Positions 11,732 through 20,898 of a DNA stretch of 64,000 bases are shown here, in pieces. Made by a program: the position numbers and the translations under genes. This stretch comes from Variovorax boronicumulans (GTDB taxonomy: Bacteria > Pseudomonadota > Gammaproteobacteria > Burkholderiales > Burkholderiaceae_C). The notes below the pieces were generated by a model. It made no database searches. It was not told the origin of the DNA and saw nothing but the letters and a program-made list of their open reading frames with translations. Numbering within the stretch: the first letter of the stretch is position 1; each line of letters opens with the position of its first letter. The stretch is taken from NCBI RefSeq assembly GCF_029892485.1, contig NZ_JARXVG010000010.1:1-64000 (forward strand), in the 5' to 3' direction.

Positions 11732-14077
11732 ATGACGCGCACCGTCCAGGTTCACACCGCACTCAGTGCAGAGCAGCTCAAATTCCGCGCCATGCGCGGG
11801 CACGAGGGCCTCTCGCAACTGTTCGAGTTCGAGGTGGACATGGTCAGCACGAGCTTCAGCCTGGACCTGAAGACGCTGCTGGGTACCTCGCTCACCATCG
11901 AACTGCAGGACGGCGGCGCACCGCGTTTTCTCAACGGGACCGTGGTGCGCTTCGAACTCGTGGGCCGAGCCAACGAAACCGGCCGCCACTACATCTACCG
12001 TGCACTGGTTCAGCCCTGGCTCTGGTACCTCACGCGCACCACCGACTGCCGCATCTTCCAGAACAAGAGCGTGCCCGAGGTGCTCGACGACGTGTTGGGC
12101 AAATACGGCTTCCAGTTCGAGAAGCGCCTCACCGGCAGCTACCGCCCGTGGGAATACTGCGTGCAGTACCAGGAGAGCGACTTCGCCTTCGTGAGCCGCC
12201 TCATGGAGCACGAAGGCATCGCCTATCACTTCGAGCACAGCAACGGCGCGCACCTGCTGGTGCTGGCCGACGACGCCGGCGGCTACGGCAGCCTGCCGGG
12301 CCACGCCACCATTCCCTACCGTCCACGCGACCGCGTGGTCAACGTGATGGAGCCGTGCATCGACCGCTGGCGCATCTCCGAGCAGATCACCTCGGGCCGC
12401 GTGATGCTGGACGACTTCGACTTCAGGAAGTCGCGCGCCTCGCTGCAAAGCGTGCAGCAGGACCCCAAGGGCCATGAGCATTCCACCTACGAAGTCTATG
12501 AATGGCTGGGCGGCTACAGCGAGCACGGGCAGGGTGACGCGTACGCCAAGGTCCGCCTGCAGGAGCTGCAGTGCGCGCACGAGCTGGCCTCGGGACACAC
12601 CAATGTGCTGGGCATGGCGCCGGGCTACCTGTTCGAGATGACGCACTGCCCGCGCGAAGCCGACAACCGCGAGTACCTCGTCACCGAGACGCGCTACGAC
12701 CTGCAGGAGCCCGAGTACTCGAGCGGCGGCAGCGCGGAATCGGTGTGCGAGTTCGACTTCACGGTGCTGCCCTCCACCGTCGCCTACCGCCCCGCGCGCA
12801 AGACGCCCAAGCCGCGCACCAACGGCCCGCAGACCGCCACCGTCGTCGGCCCCGAAGAGATCTGGACCGACCGCTTTGGCCGCGTGAAGCTGCAGTTCCG
12901 CTGGGACCGCTACGGCCAGTCCGACGAGAACAGCTCCTGCTGGGTGCGCGTGTCCAGCAACTGGGCCGGCGCGAACTACGGCACCATGCACATGCCGCGC
13001 GTGGGCCAGGAAGTGATCGTCGATTTCATCGGCGGCGAACCCGACCGCCCCATCATCACCGGCCGCGTCTACAACAGCGACCAGATGCCGCCCTGGGAGC
13101 TGCCCGCCAACGCGACGGCCAGCGGCATCCTCACGCGATCGAGCACCGGCGGCGCGGCCAACCAGGCCAACATGCTGCGCTTCGAGGACAAGAGCGGTGC
13201 GGAGCAGATCCTGCTGCATGCCGAGCGCAACCTCGACGTGGAGGTGGAGGCCGACGAGACCCACACCACCGGCGGCACCCGCACCACCCTCATCAAGGGC
13301 CACGAGTCGGCCACCTACCGGAGCGGCGAAACGCGCGACATCACCGCGGGCGCGAAGGAAACCATCACCGGCGGCGACACGCGCAGCGTGACCGGCGGCT
13401 TCGGCGAGACCATCGGCGGCGGCGTGAACCAGACGATCTCGGGCGGCAAGACGCGCATGCTCAGCGGCGGGCTGAACGACACCATCAGCGGCGGCGTCAG
13501 GCTCGCCATCAGCGGCGGTTTCAACGGCACCATCGACGGGCAGGAGATCCGCTTCGTGAGCGCGGGCCGCAACGACACGATCAACACCTCGAACACGGTG
13601 CAGGTCAACGGCCCCTCGACCACCACGGTCACCGGCCCGACGGTGCACACCTCGCCGGACGTGACCTTCAACACCACCAACCACATCCACAACACGACGC
13701 AGCACGTCATCAACACGACGACCTACAACACGACGTCGACCACCTACAACAACCTGACGGTCAACTACACCAACAACTCCGCCACCTACATCAACAATTA
13801 CGCCAAGAGCAGCGACTGGCGCCTGTTCCGCGCGGGCGGGGTGGGCTTTCGCATCAGCCTGGTGGGCATTTCGTTCGATGTGTGGGGCGCGCGCCTGCAG
13901 TACTACGCCGGGCTCAATGCGCAGATCGCGACCGTGAAGATCGACACGGCCGTCTTCTCTTTGAAGAACAAGCCGCTCGAAGTCAGCGCCAAGGGCCTGG
14001 CCATCGCGAACAAGGGCATGCTCATCGCCACCGGCGGCCTGGCCGCGAAGTTCAAGGTGCTGACCCTTGTGGTTTGA
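11732..14077 (+). CDS. vgrG: T6SS spike protein VgrG with long Thr/Asn-rich needle
   Basis: A 781-residue VgrG. Residues 1 to about 370 form the gp27-like base. The gp5-type OB domain follows, with WTDRFGRVKLQFRWDRYG and the PRVGQEVIVDFIGGEPDRP motif. A long C-terminal beta-helix comes next, made of ITGGDTRSVTGG / TISGGKTRMLSGG-type repeats and then a run very rich in Thr and Asn (about 640-695). The last 90 residues are more hydrophobic (RLFRAGGVGFRISLVGISFDVWG) and end without a recognisable toxin domain. The ATG at 11732 is chosen over an in-frame start 42 bases upstream because it matches the other VgrG's start. It is the first gene of the plus-strand island. Confidence 0.95.
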   Translation: MTRTVQVHTALSAEQLKFRAMRGHEGLSQLFEFEVDMVSTSFSLDLKTLLGTSLTIELQDGGAPRFLNGTVVRFELVGRANETGRHYIYRALVQPWLWYLTRTTDCRIFQNKSVPEVLDDVLGKYGFQFEKRLTGSYRPWEYCVQYQESDFAFVSRLMEHEGIAYHFEHSNGAHLLVLADDAGGYGSLPGHATIPYRPRDRVVNVMEPCIDRWRISEQITSGRVMLDDFDFRKSRASLQSVQQDPKGHEHSTYEVYEWLGGYSEHGQGDAYAKVRLQELQCAHELASGHTNVLGMAPGYLFEMTHCPREADNREYLVTETRYDLQEPEYSSGGSAESVCEFDFTVLPSTVAYRPARKTPKPRTNGPQTATVVGPEEIWTDRFGRVKLQFRWDRYGQSDENSSCWVRVSSNWAGANYGTMHMPRVGQEVIVDFIGGEPDRPIITGRVYNSDQMPPWELPANATASGILTRSSTGGAANQANMLRFEDKSGAEQILLHAERNLDVEVEADETHTTGGTRTTLIKGHESATYRSGETRDITAGAKETITGGDTRSVTGGFGETIGGGVNQTISGGKTRMLSGGLNDTISGGVRLAISGGFNGTIDGQEIRFVSAGRNDTINTSNTVQVNGPSTTTVTGPTVHTSPDVTFNTTNHIHNTTQHVINTTTYNTTSTTYNNLTVNYTNNSATYINNYAKSSDWRLFRAGGVGFRISLVGISFDVWGARLQYYAGLNAQIATVKIDTAVFSLKNKPLEVSAKGLAIANKGMLIATGGLAAKFKVLTLVV

Positions 14078-14504
14078 AACCCTGCTCTGGATCGTGTTCG
14101 CCGTCGTGATGAGCGCGGTGATCGTGACGGCCGTGTCGGTGGCGATCGTCGCCTCGCGCGAGAACCGCATCTATTCGGCCGAAGAGAAAACCTGGAAGCG
14201 CCTCGCGCAGCACGGCATTCCGGCGGAGGCCATCGTCGAATCGGTCAAGCGCTCCGAGCACGAACTCACGCGCGGCGGCTCGCAGGGACAGACGGTGCTG
14301 GCGGTCGAGATGTCGCTGAAAGTGTTCGACGGCGCGGGCGGCTCCAGCCCGGCCGTCGTGCGCACGCTGGTCGACGAAGCCCTGCTGCCGCAGTTCTGCA
14401 TCGCGGGCACGCGGGTGCACCTGCTGCGCGATCCCGACGATGCATCCAGGCTGGCCATCGACCGCACGCGCACGCCGCTCGAAATCGCGCGCGCCGCGGG
14501 TTGA
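14067..14504 (+). CDS. Small single-pass membrane protein of the VgrG island, function unknown
   Basis: A 145-residue protein with a long hydrophobic segment at about residues 3-29 and a soluble C-terminal part of about 110 residues. It overlaps the vgrG stop, starting at a TTG (14067). An in-frame ATG at 14109 would cut the membrane helix, so I prefer the TTG, though the start is uncertain. I do not recognise the soluble domain; it has a DPDDASRLAIDRTRTPLEIARA tail. Its tight place between vgrG and the DUF2169 gene suggests a role in spike or effector handling, or protection from a cargo. Confidence 0.7.
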   Translation: MWFETLLWIVFAVVMSAVIVTAVSVAIVASRENRIYSAEEKTWKRLAQHGIPAEAIVESVKRSEHELTRGGSQGQTVLAVEMSLKVFDGAGGSSPAVVRTLVDEALLPQFCIAGTRVHLLRDPDDASRLAIDRTRTPLEIARAAG

Positions 14505-14517
14505 TCCAGGCCGCACC

Positions 14518-17175
14518 GTGAAGACCGTCAAACCCCTGCGCCTGAGCATCATCACGCGCCCGTTCCTGCGCGCCGGCCACCAGCGGCTGGGCGTGACGGC
14601 CATGGGCATGGTCGCCATGGACGAAACGCCCGTGCTGCTGCCCGAGCCCGAGTTCTGGAAAGCCGTCTCCAACGAACTGGGCCCCACCGGCGTACTCGAC
14701 CTCGGAATGCCCAAGGCCTGCGCCGAATTCCTCGCGACCGGCCATGCCTACACGCACCACCAGAAAGAAAAGACCGCCTGCGCCGTCGCGCTGAACGTCG
14801 GCGCGCTGAGCCGGCAGCTGGTGGTCTTCGGCGATCGCTTCTGGCTCGACGGCCGCGCGACCGCGCCACAGCCCTTCGAATCGATGCGCCTGGACTGGAC
14901 GCGCGCCTTCGGCGGCCCCGCCTTTGCCGACAACCCGCTGGGCATCGGCCATGCGCCCGAACTGGTGAACGGACTGCTGGTGCGGCGGCTGCCCAACGTG
15001 GAGCATCCGCACCGCCGCATCGGTCATCCCTCTCGCCAGCCTGAGGCCGCTTGCTTCGGCGCGATGGACGTGAGCTGGCCCAGCCGCATGCGCCTGATCG
15101 GCAAGCACTACGACGCGCACTGGCGCGAGAACCTTTTTCCGGGCTTTTCGGAAGACATGGACTGGCACCTCTTCAACGCCGCATCGCCCGAGCAGCGCTG
15201 GCCGGGTCACGACCGCATTGCGGGCGGCACGCCGTACGAGGTGTGGAACATGCACCCCAACCTGCCGGTGCAGCGCGGCAGGTTGCCGGACTGGCGGGCG
15301 CGCGCCTTCATCGGACGCAAGACCGCCTCGGGCCAGGCCGAGCCCGAGCGATTCGAAGAGGTGCCGCTGCGGCTCACCACCACATGGTTCTTTCCGCACC
15401 TGGCGCAGATCGCGTTGATCTGGCACGGCGAGACCGCCATCGCCGAGGACGACGCGGCCGATGTCACGCACGTGATGCCCGCGATCGAGTCCGCCGCAGA
15501 GCCCGCGCACCCGCTCGAACACTACTTCGCGATCCTGCAGCGCCGCTGCGATCCCGAGACCGGCGGCCTCTACATGTTCCGCGACGACGAGCTGCTGCCC
15601 GCCGAAGCCATCGGCCCGTGGGTCGACCAGATGGAAGAGGAAGAGTCCGTGCTCGTGCGCAACATGCGCGAACGCGGCAACGCGCTGCGGCAAGACCTCA
15701 CGCAGCAGGCCCTGGCCGCCGGCCACAAGCCGCGCCACTTCAAGGAACGCGCGCTGCCCGAGCCCTTCACGAAGATGCCCAAGCTCAACGAGCTGCCCGA
15801 GTTCATCCAGCGCACCAAGGTCTACGAGCGCGAACAACAACAGAAGCTCGACGCCGCGCGCCAAGAACTCGCGCAGATCGCCGAGGCCAACGCGGTGGAA
15901 TCGCGCAAGGTGGGGTTCGACAGCGGCGCGCTCGTGGCCGATGCGAACCGCAGCCAGGCCAAGGGCCCGCCCACCTTCGATGCCAGGGCTTTGATGCAGG
16001 GCATGCTGGGCATCGCCCCGGCCACGCGCACCGCGCCCATGTCGCCGGCCCAGGAGGCGGACCTTGCGAAGACCGCCGAAATCGGCCGTCGCGGCCTGAT
16101 CGACATGTACCGGCTCGGCGCGCAGCACCAGTCCGCTGCCGATGCGATGACCACCGAGCGCGCCGGTGAGACGCGCGCGCGTGTGCAGGCGCTCATGGCC
16201 ACCACGCGCGACCTTTCGGGCATGGACCTGACGGGCGCCGACCTCTCGCACATGGACCTGCGCGGCGCGCGCCTGCAACGCACGCTGCTCGAAAGCGCGG
16301 ATCTCTCGGGCGCACGGCTCGACGATGCCGACGCGACCGAAGCCGTGCTGGTCCGCGCGCGGCTGGCAGGCGCGTCGCTCGCCGGCTGCGTGCTGCACCG
16401 CGCCAACCTGAGCCTTGCGCACTGCGCGCACACCTCGTTCGCGCAGGCGCATTTCGATGAAACGACGATCGAGAAAACCCGCTTCGACGACTGCGATTTC
16501 TCGGACGCACGCCTCACGCACCTGAACCTCTTCGGCATGCACTTCCAGAACTGCCGCTTCGACCGCGCGCACTTCGACTACGTGACGCTGCTCGAACAGA
16601 GCCGGCTGCAGGACTGCAGCTTTCGCGCGGCGAGCCTGCACAAGTTCGGCCTGATCTCCTGCGTGGTCGAGCGGCTGGATTTTTCGCAGGCGAATCTCGA
16701 GGCCTGCGCCTGGGTCCACACCGTCGGCGACCACGGCATCGCCTTCACCGCTGCCACGCTGAAGACCACCTGCTTCGTCGGCACGAGCAGCCTGCGAACC
16801 ATCGACCTGCAGGACGCCACGCTCATCCAGTGCAGCCTGCGCGACATGGTGCTCGACGGCGCGCGCCTGTCCCGCGCCACGCTGGACACCTGCGACTTCT
16901 CGGGCTGCAGCCTCGTGGGCGCGGACCTGGGCCTTGTGGATGCGCCCGAAAGCCTTTTCATCCGCGCCGACCTGACCCGTGCGTCGCTGCGCGGCGCCAA
17001 CCTCATGAACGCAAGCCTCCAGAAAGCGACGCTCGCCGGCGTCGACCTGCGCGACGCCAACCTCTTTCGCGCCGATGTGTCGCAGGCGCTGATCGACACC
17101 GTCACCGAAACCCGCGGCGCCTACATCGAACAGGCCAAGACCGTCCCCCGGCGCGCGGCGGAACCGGCGCGATGA
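14518..17175 (+). CDS. DUF2169 - pentapeptide repeat fusion protein, likely T6SS effector-loading factor
   Basis: An 885-residue protein from a GTG start at 14518. The N-terminal 330 or so residues resemble DUF2169, with LGVTAMGMVAMD, FGDRFWLDG and WTRAFGGPAFADNPLG. A charged helical region follows (about 370-490, rich in Glu/Arg/Gln). The rest consists of pentapeptide repeats of the A(D/N)LSx type, such as LTGADLSHMDLRGARL, forming a right-handed quadrilateral beta-helix to the C-terminus. DUF2169 proteins are common neighbours of VgrG and PAAR-like genes and act in effector loading in some systems; pairing with the spike here is inferred from that context. The stop overlaps the next gene's ATG. 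Confidence 0.87.
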   Translation: MKTVKPLRLSIITRPFLRAGHQRLGVTAMGMVAMDETPVLLPEPEFWKAVSNELGPTGVLDLGMPKACAEFLATGHAYTHHQKEKTACAVALNVGALSRQLVVFGDRFWLDGRATAPQPFESMRLDWTRAFGGPAFADNPLGIGHAPELVNGLLVRRLPNVEHPHRRIGHPSRQPEAACFGAMDVSWPSRMRLIGKHYDAHWRENLFPGFSEDMDWHLFNAASPEQRWPGHDRIAGGTPYEVWNMHPNLPVQRGRLPDWRARAFIGRKTASGQAEPERFEEVPLRLTTTWFFPHLAQIALIWHGETAIAEDDAADVTHVMPAIESAAEPAHPLEHYFAILQRRCDPETGGLYMFRDDELLPAEAIGPWVDQMEEEESVLVRNMRERGNALRQDLTQQALAAGHKPRHFKERALPEPFTKMPKLNELPEFIQRTKVYEREQQQKLDAARQELAQIAEANAVESRKVGFDSGALVADANRSQAKGPPTFDARALMQGMLGIAPATRTAPMSPAQEADLAKTAEIGRRGLIDMYRLGAQHQSAADAMTTERAGETRARVQALMATTRDLSGMDLTGADLSHMDLRGARLQRTLLESADLSGARLDDADATEAVLVRARLAGASLAGCVLHRANLSLAHCAHTSFAQAHFDETTIEKTRFDDCDFSDARLTHLNLFGMHFQNCRFDRAHFDYVTLLEQSRLQDCSFRAASLHKFGLISCVVERLDFSQANLEACAWVHTVGDHGIAFTAATLKTTCFVGTSSLRTIDLQDATLIQCSLRDMVLDGARLSRATLDTCDFSGCSLVGADLGLVDAPESLFIRADLTRASLRGANLMNASLQKATLAGVDLRDANLFRADVSQALIDTVTETRGAYIEQAKTVPRRAAEPAR

Positions 17176-18296
17176 CGCCGGACGCGTTGGCGCAGAAGGT
17201 TCGCGGCGGCGAGTTCATCAAGGGCCAGGATTTCAAGGGCATGCGCCTCGACCACCTCGACCTGCGCGGCGGCACCTTCGGCGAATGCGACTTCTCGCAG
17301 GCGAGCCTCGAAGGCGCGCAACTGGCCGAATCGATGTTCGACACCTGCCGCTTCGACGGCGCGCGGCTGGAGGCCGCCGACCTGCAGCGCGCGGCCTTCC
17401 ACAAGTGCAGCCTGTCGCAGGCGAGCCTGCGGGGTGCAACGATGACGCGCGTGGCCTTCAGCGAGTCGACCCTGCAGGGCGCCGACTTCGGCGCGGCACG
17501 CCTGGACCTCGCAGCCTTTCACAAGAGCACGCTCGGTGCGGCGCGCTTCGACTGCGCCGACCTCACCAAGACGGTGTTCGGCGAATCGACACTGGACGGA
17601 GCGCACTTCGACGACGTGCGGCTCGACACCACCGTCTACTACCGCGCCGGGCTGCGCGGCGCGAGCTTCAAGGGCGCGAGCTTTCACAACGTGATCTTCA
17701 GCGAGGCCGACCTGGCGGGGCAGGATTTTTCGGCGCAGCAGTTCCACCTCTGTCAGTTCATCGACGCGGACCTTGCAGGCTGCAACTTCGACCGTGCGCG
17801 CCTCACGCAATGCAACTTCAAGGGCGCGAAGCTCGAACGCGCGGTGCTCACCGGCGTGCATGCGCCGCAGTGCCTGTTTCCGGAAGCGGACCTGCGCGGC
17901 GCCGACTGCCGCGGCGGACACTTCGCGCAGAGCATCTGGGTCGATGCGACGCTGGCCGACGCCGACCTGTCGGACACGCAGCTCGTGCAATGCGTGTTCC
18001 ACCGCGCCCGCTGCAACGGCGCTTCGTTCGCGCGCAGCCAGCTGGTCTACGCGGACTTCTCTTACGCCGACCTCGGCGGCGCCGACATGCGCGGCGCCAC
18101 CTTCCAGCGCACGCAACTGCATCGCGCCATCGAAACCGGCACGCGCTGGAGCGACCGCCTCGGCGTGCTCGACAGCGACCCCGCACTGTTCGAGGCCGAG
18201 CGCTTCTCGGCCGCCCGTGCCAGCCGTCCGCAACGCGCAGGCCGCGACACCTTCGGCCGGCCCTTGCCGCCCGACACCGAGGACATTGCCCCATGA
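17172..18296 (+). CDS. Pentapeptide repeat protein of the VgrG island
   Basis: A 374-residue protein composed almost wholly of pentapeptide repeats from residue 25 or so to about 330, with units such as FGECDFSQASLEGAQL and ADLGGADMRGATF. A short Arg/Pro-rich tail follows. Many repeat positions carry Cys, which is also seen in the repeat part of the preceding fusion protein. The start overlaps the upstream stop (ATGA) and the end overlaps the DUF3540 start in the same way. Having two consecutive pentapeptide beta-helices suggests they pack against each other or against the VgrG needle; that is inference. Confidence 0.88.
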   Translation: MTPDALAQKVRGGEFIKGQDFKGMRLDHLDLRGGTFGECDFSQASLEGAQLAESMFDTCRFDGARLEAADLQRAAFHKCSLSQASLRGATMTRVAFSESTLQGADFGAARLDLAAFHKSTLGAARFDCADLTKTVFGESTLDGAHFDDVRLDTTVYYRAGLRGASFKGASFHNVIFSEADLAGQDFSAQQFHLCQFIDADLAGCNFDRARLTQCNFKGAKLERAVLTGVHAPQCLFPEADLRGADCRGGHFAQSIWVDATLADADLSDTQLVQCVFHRARCNGASFARSQLVYADFSYADLGGADMRGATFQRTQLHRAIETGTRWSDRLGVLDSDPALFEAERFSAARASRPQRAGRDTFGRPLPPDTEDIAP

Positions 18297-19003
18297 CCCA
18301 CCGCGCCATCCGCGAACCCGCCCTGGCCCCGGCCGGCACCGCTGCCGGCGACGACTTGCGCTCCCCCGACATGCAGGCGTTGCTGCGCAAGCCGCTGCCC
18401 TCTTCCGCGACCGCCGTCGTCCCGTGGACGGGCAGCGCGCTGGGCACCGTGCTGCAACCGCTGGCGGACGGCGGCTTTCTCATCGCGCCGCAAGACGGCG
18501 GCGCCCCCTGGCATTGCCCGCGCGCCGCAAGTTGCCTGCTGCAACCGGGCACGGGCGACACCGTGCTGGTGGCCGGGCCGCATCGCGACCACCTCTACCT
18601 GATCGCGGTCGTCACGCAGGCGGATGCGAGCCAGTCGCACATCGTCGCCGATGGCGACCTCACCATCAGTTCGCGCCACGGACGCATCGCACTGGATGCA
18701 CCCACGCTGACGCTGCAGGCGCAGAAGGCGCGCCTGGACATCGCCGACATGGACTACCGCGGCGCCGAAGTGCGCGTGACCGCGCTGGTCGCACGCTTCG
18801 TGGGCCGCACGCTGGAGACGGTGCTCGACCGGCTGAGCGTGCTCACGCGGTCGAGCTTTCGCCTGACCGAAGAGGTCGAGCAGGTTCGCGCGGGCCAGAT
18901 CGACATGCAGGCGAGCGAAACGCTGCGGCTGCATGCGAAGAACACCCTTGTCACCAGCAAGGCGCTGGTCAAGGTCGACGCCGAACAGATCCACATGGGC
19001 TGA
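18293..19003 (+). CDS. DUF3540 protein, T6SS spike-associated
   Basis: A 236-residue protein that looks like DUF3540, a family found almost only beside VgrG, DUF2169 and DUF4150 genes. The middle part (about 60-140) is beta-rich, with PGTGDTVLVAGPHRDHLYLIAV and a following ISSRHGRIALDAPTLTLQAQ strand repeat similar to a VgrG tip. The C-terminal 80 residues are helical with a final beta-like stretch of QIDMQASETLRLHAKNT. It may extend or cap the spike. The ATG overlaps the upstream stop. The family assignment is from memory of sequence style and neighbourhood. Confidence 0.8.
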   Translation: MTHRAIREPALAPAGTAAGDDLRSPDMQALLRKPLPSSATAVVPWTGSALGTVLQPLADGGFLIAPQDGGAPWHCPRAASCLLQPGTGDTVLVAGPHRDHLYLIAVVTQADASQSHIVADGDLTISSRHGRIALDAPTLTLQAQKARLDIADMDYRGAEVRVTALVARFVGRTLETVLDRLSVLTRSSFRLTEEVEQVRAGQIDMQASETLRLHAKNTLVTSKALVKVDAEQIHMG

Positions 19004-19045
19004 CCGCCGCCACTCACCGACCACGGAACCGAAGGAGCCTTTGCC

Positions 19046-19432
19046 ATGTTTGCCAATGCACAGATGATGGGCGTGGACCTCGCCTTTCCGGACGTCTGCA
19101 AGACGCCGCCGGCGCTGCCCATTCCCTACCCCAACTTCGCGCTCGGGCCGACGGCCATTCCCAACGCCTGGAACATCCTCTACGGCGGCACGCCCGCCCA
19201 CAACATGGCGACGATCACGCCGATCACCAACGGCGACAACGCGGGCGTGCTGATGGGCGTGGTGTCGCAGACGGTGATGGGCCCCTCGCGCCATGTCACC
19301 GGCGCCTTCACCGTGCTGCTGAAAGGCACGCCCTGCACCCGCATGACCAGCCTTGCGGTGCAGAACCGCTGCAACATCGTCGGCATGCGGATCGTGCCGA
19401 GCCAGTTCAAGGTGCTGGTGCTGGCCGCCTGA
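19046..19432 (+). CDS. DUF4150 PAAR-like spike-tip protein
   Basis: A 128-residue PAAR-like protein that should form the sharp tip on VgrG. It has the family pattern of FPDVCKTPPALPIPYPN near the start, then NILYGGTPAHNMATITPITNGDNAG and a closing GTPCTRMTSLAVQNRCNIVG. Conserved Cys and His residues fit a metal-bound tip. It contains only the PAAR-like domain, with no C-terminal toxin extension, so any effector must be bound separately. It lies 42 bases after the DUF3540 gene and ends the island. Confidence 0.9.
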   Translation: MFANAQMMGVDLAFPDVCKTPPALPIPYPNFALGPTAIPNAWNILYGGTPAHNMATITPITNGDNAGVLMGVVSQTVMGPSRHVTGAFTVLLKGTPCTRMTSLAVQNRCNIVGMRIVPSQFKVLVLAA

Positions 19433-19595
19433 GGCTCCCTGGCCGCGCGCGGCCCCGGTCGGTCGGTGCGCCCTGCCCTGACGGCGCATCGGCGCGCTCG
19501 CTGTGCAGCTCGTGCCAGCCGTGCTCGGCTGATCGAGGACAGGGGCAACCGCGGCCATGTGGGGGTTGCGGTAGCGAGATATGAATCCGCCTCGC

Positions 19596-20081
19596 TCAAC
19601 GGCCGTACTTCCGGACGCTCAACTCGCCGTCGCTTTCCAGCATCACCAAGCGGACTTCGGACAGGTCGGTGACACCCTTCTCCCTGAGCTTGGACATCAA
19701 CTCCTCCACCGTGATCAGCTCGCGGCGCAGCGCTCTGTGAACGATGCGTCCGTGTTTCACCAGCGGCTCTGCCGGGGGTTCGAGAAAGCGCGAAACGGTC
19801 GGCGAGTGGTAGCTGGCCCAGTCGATCAGGTAGTTCCATCCCACCAGCGTCGAGATCAGCACCAATCCGTCCGTGACCGTCTTGTATTCGCCCTGCATGG
19901 CATTGCTGGAGGCGTCCGCGATCAGCACGACGAACAGCAGGTCCGCCACGCCCAGCGACCCGACGTCGCGCCGCAAGAGGAAACGAAAGACGAGCAGCAG
20001 GAACCAGTAGATCAAAGTCCCCCTGAGCACCATGTGCCAGGGAGGCATCTCCATGCGAAAAAGCTCTGACAGTGAATCCAT
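19596..20081 (-). CDS. DUF421 (YetF-type) membrane protein
   Basis: A 161-residue protein with DUF421 features: an N-terminal membrane part (helices about 17-36, 45-62 and 70-90) and a small soluble C-terminal domain starting at VKHGRIVHRALRRELITVEEL. The segment RRDVGSLGVADLLFVVLIADASSNAM is typical of the family. Its role is unknown in general; YetF-like proteins are membrane proteins linked to sporulation or stress in Bacillus. The frame is open upstream to 20333, but the ATG at 20081 gives the normal family length. It is convergent with the VgrG island. Confidence 0.85.
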   Translation of the reverse strand: MDSLSELFRMEMPPWHMVLRGTLIYWFLLLVFRFLLRRDVGSLGVADLLFVVLIADASSNAMQGEYKTVTDGLVLISTLVGWNYLIDWASYHSPTVSRFLEPPAEPLVKHGRIVHRALRRELITVEELMSKLREKGVTDLSEVRLVMLESDGELSVRKYGR

Positions 20082-20359
20082 GCACAGCCTCGATTTTTCT
20101 CTCCACCCAGGCTCCCAGCCTGCGTCGCACACGGGCAGCAGGCTGTAGGCCAGCTTGACCAATGCGCGCAGGAAGCCTTCGACCTCCGGCAGCCTTGTCG
20201 GACGACGCCGCAAGATGTGCCGGCGCCCCTCTGCACCGACATCACCGATGGAAAAATGTTGCCCATGGCATACCGCCCATTCAGCTCGTCCGGCATGCTC
20301 GCCGCCGAAAACGCAGCGGGCCACAGCGCGCACCGGCCAGGTGTTGCCAGGGGCGGCCG

Positions 20360-20812
20360 TTGAGCGTGTTCGCCCACATACAGATCGGCGTGAAAGACCT
20401 CGCGAGGATGTGCGCGTTCTACGACGTCGTGCTCGCGCACTTCGGGCTCAGACGGGCTGTCGAACTTTCGCAAGTCGGTCCGGCGGGGGTGTACTGGCAG
20501 CGTCCCGGGCAACGCTGGCCGCAATTCGTCATTGGCGCGCCGGTCAACGGCGAAGCACCTTCTTGCGGCAATGGCAGCCAGGTGAGTTTTCTCGCGGCAT
20601 CGCGATCCGTGGTCGATGCCGCCTGGGCGACGGCCTTGGCGCACGGCGCGTCGGACCAGGGCGCGCCCGGCCTCAGGCTACGGTATGCGCCCGATTTCTA
20701 TGCGGCCTATTGCCTCGATCCCGAGGGGCACAAGCTCTGCTTCGTTCATACGACCGTCGCCACGCCGGTCCACGATCCCGTCATGCCGGGCCCTTCGCCG
20801 GCGGTTTCGTGA
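20360..20812 (+). CDS. VOC family (glyoxalase/bleomycin resistance fold) protein
   Basis: A protein of about 150 residues with a vicinal-oxygen-chelate fold, seen in FAHIQIGVKDLARMCAFYDVVLAHFGL at the start and YAPDFYAAYCLDPEGHKLCFVH at the end. The frame is open 66 codons upstream, but the fold begins at the TTG at 20360 (LSVFAHIQIG) or the GTG six bases later; a purine-rich CAGGGGCGG precedes them. The likely metal ligand His is in HIQIG; the second site is less clear. It may be a dioxygenase- or lactoylglutathione-lyase-like enzyme, and the substrate cannot be told. Confidence 0.8.
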   Translation: MSVFAHIQIGVKDLARMCAFYDVVLAHFGLRRAVELSQVGPAGVYWQRPGQRWPQFVIGAPVNGEAPSCGNGSQVSFLAASRSVVDAAWATALAHGASDQGAPGLRLRYAPDFYAAYCLDPEGHKLCFVHTTVATPVHDPVMPGPSPAVS

Positions 20813-20898
20813 TCGTCGCACCTGCGCGGCTCAACCGGCGCCTGGGACCGGCAAGCGCCGCAGCCCGCCACGGCTGAACGAACACTGCGACGTTCAGG

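Noticed and set aside
11717..14170. 817-codon minus-strand open frame
   Set aside because: It is antisense to vgrG and shows no domain; the mirror of a GC-rich gene.
14266..16734. 822-codon minus-strand open frame
   Set aside because: It is antisense to the DUF2169-pentapeptide gene; its periodic composition mirrors the pentapeptide repeats.
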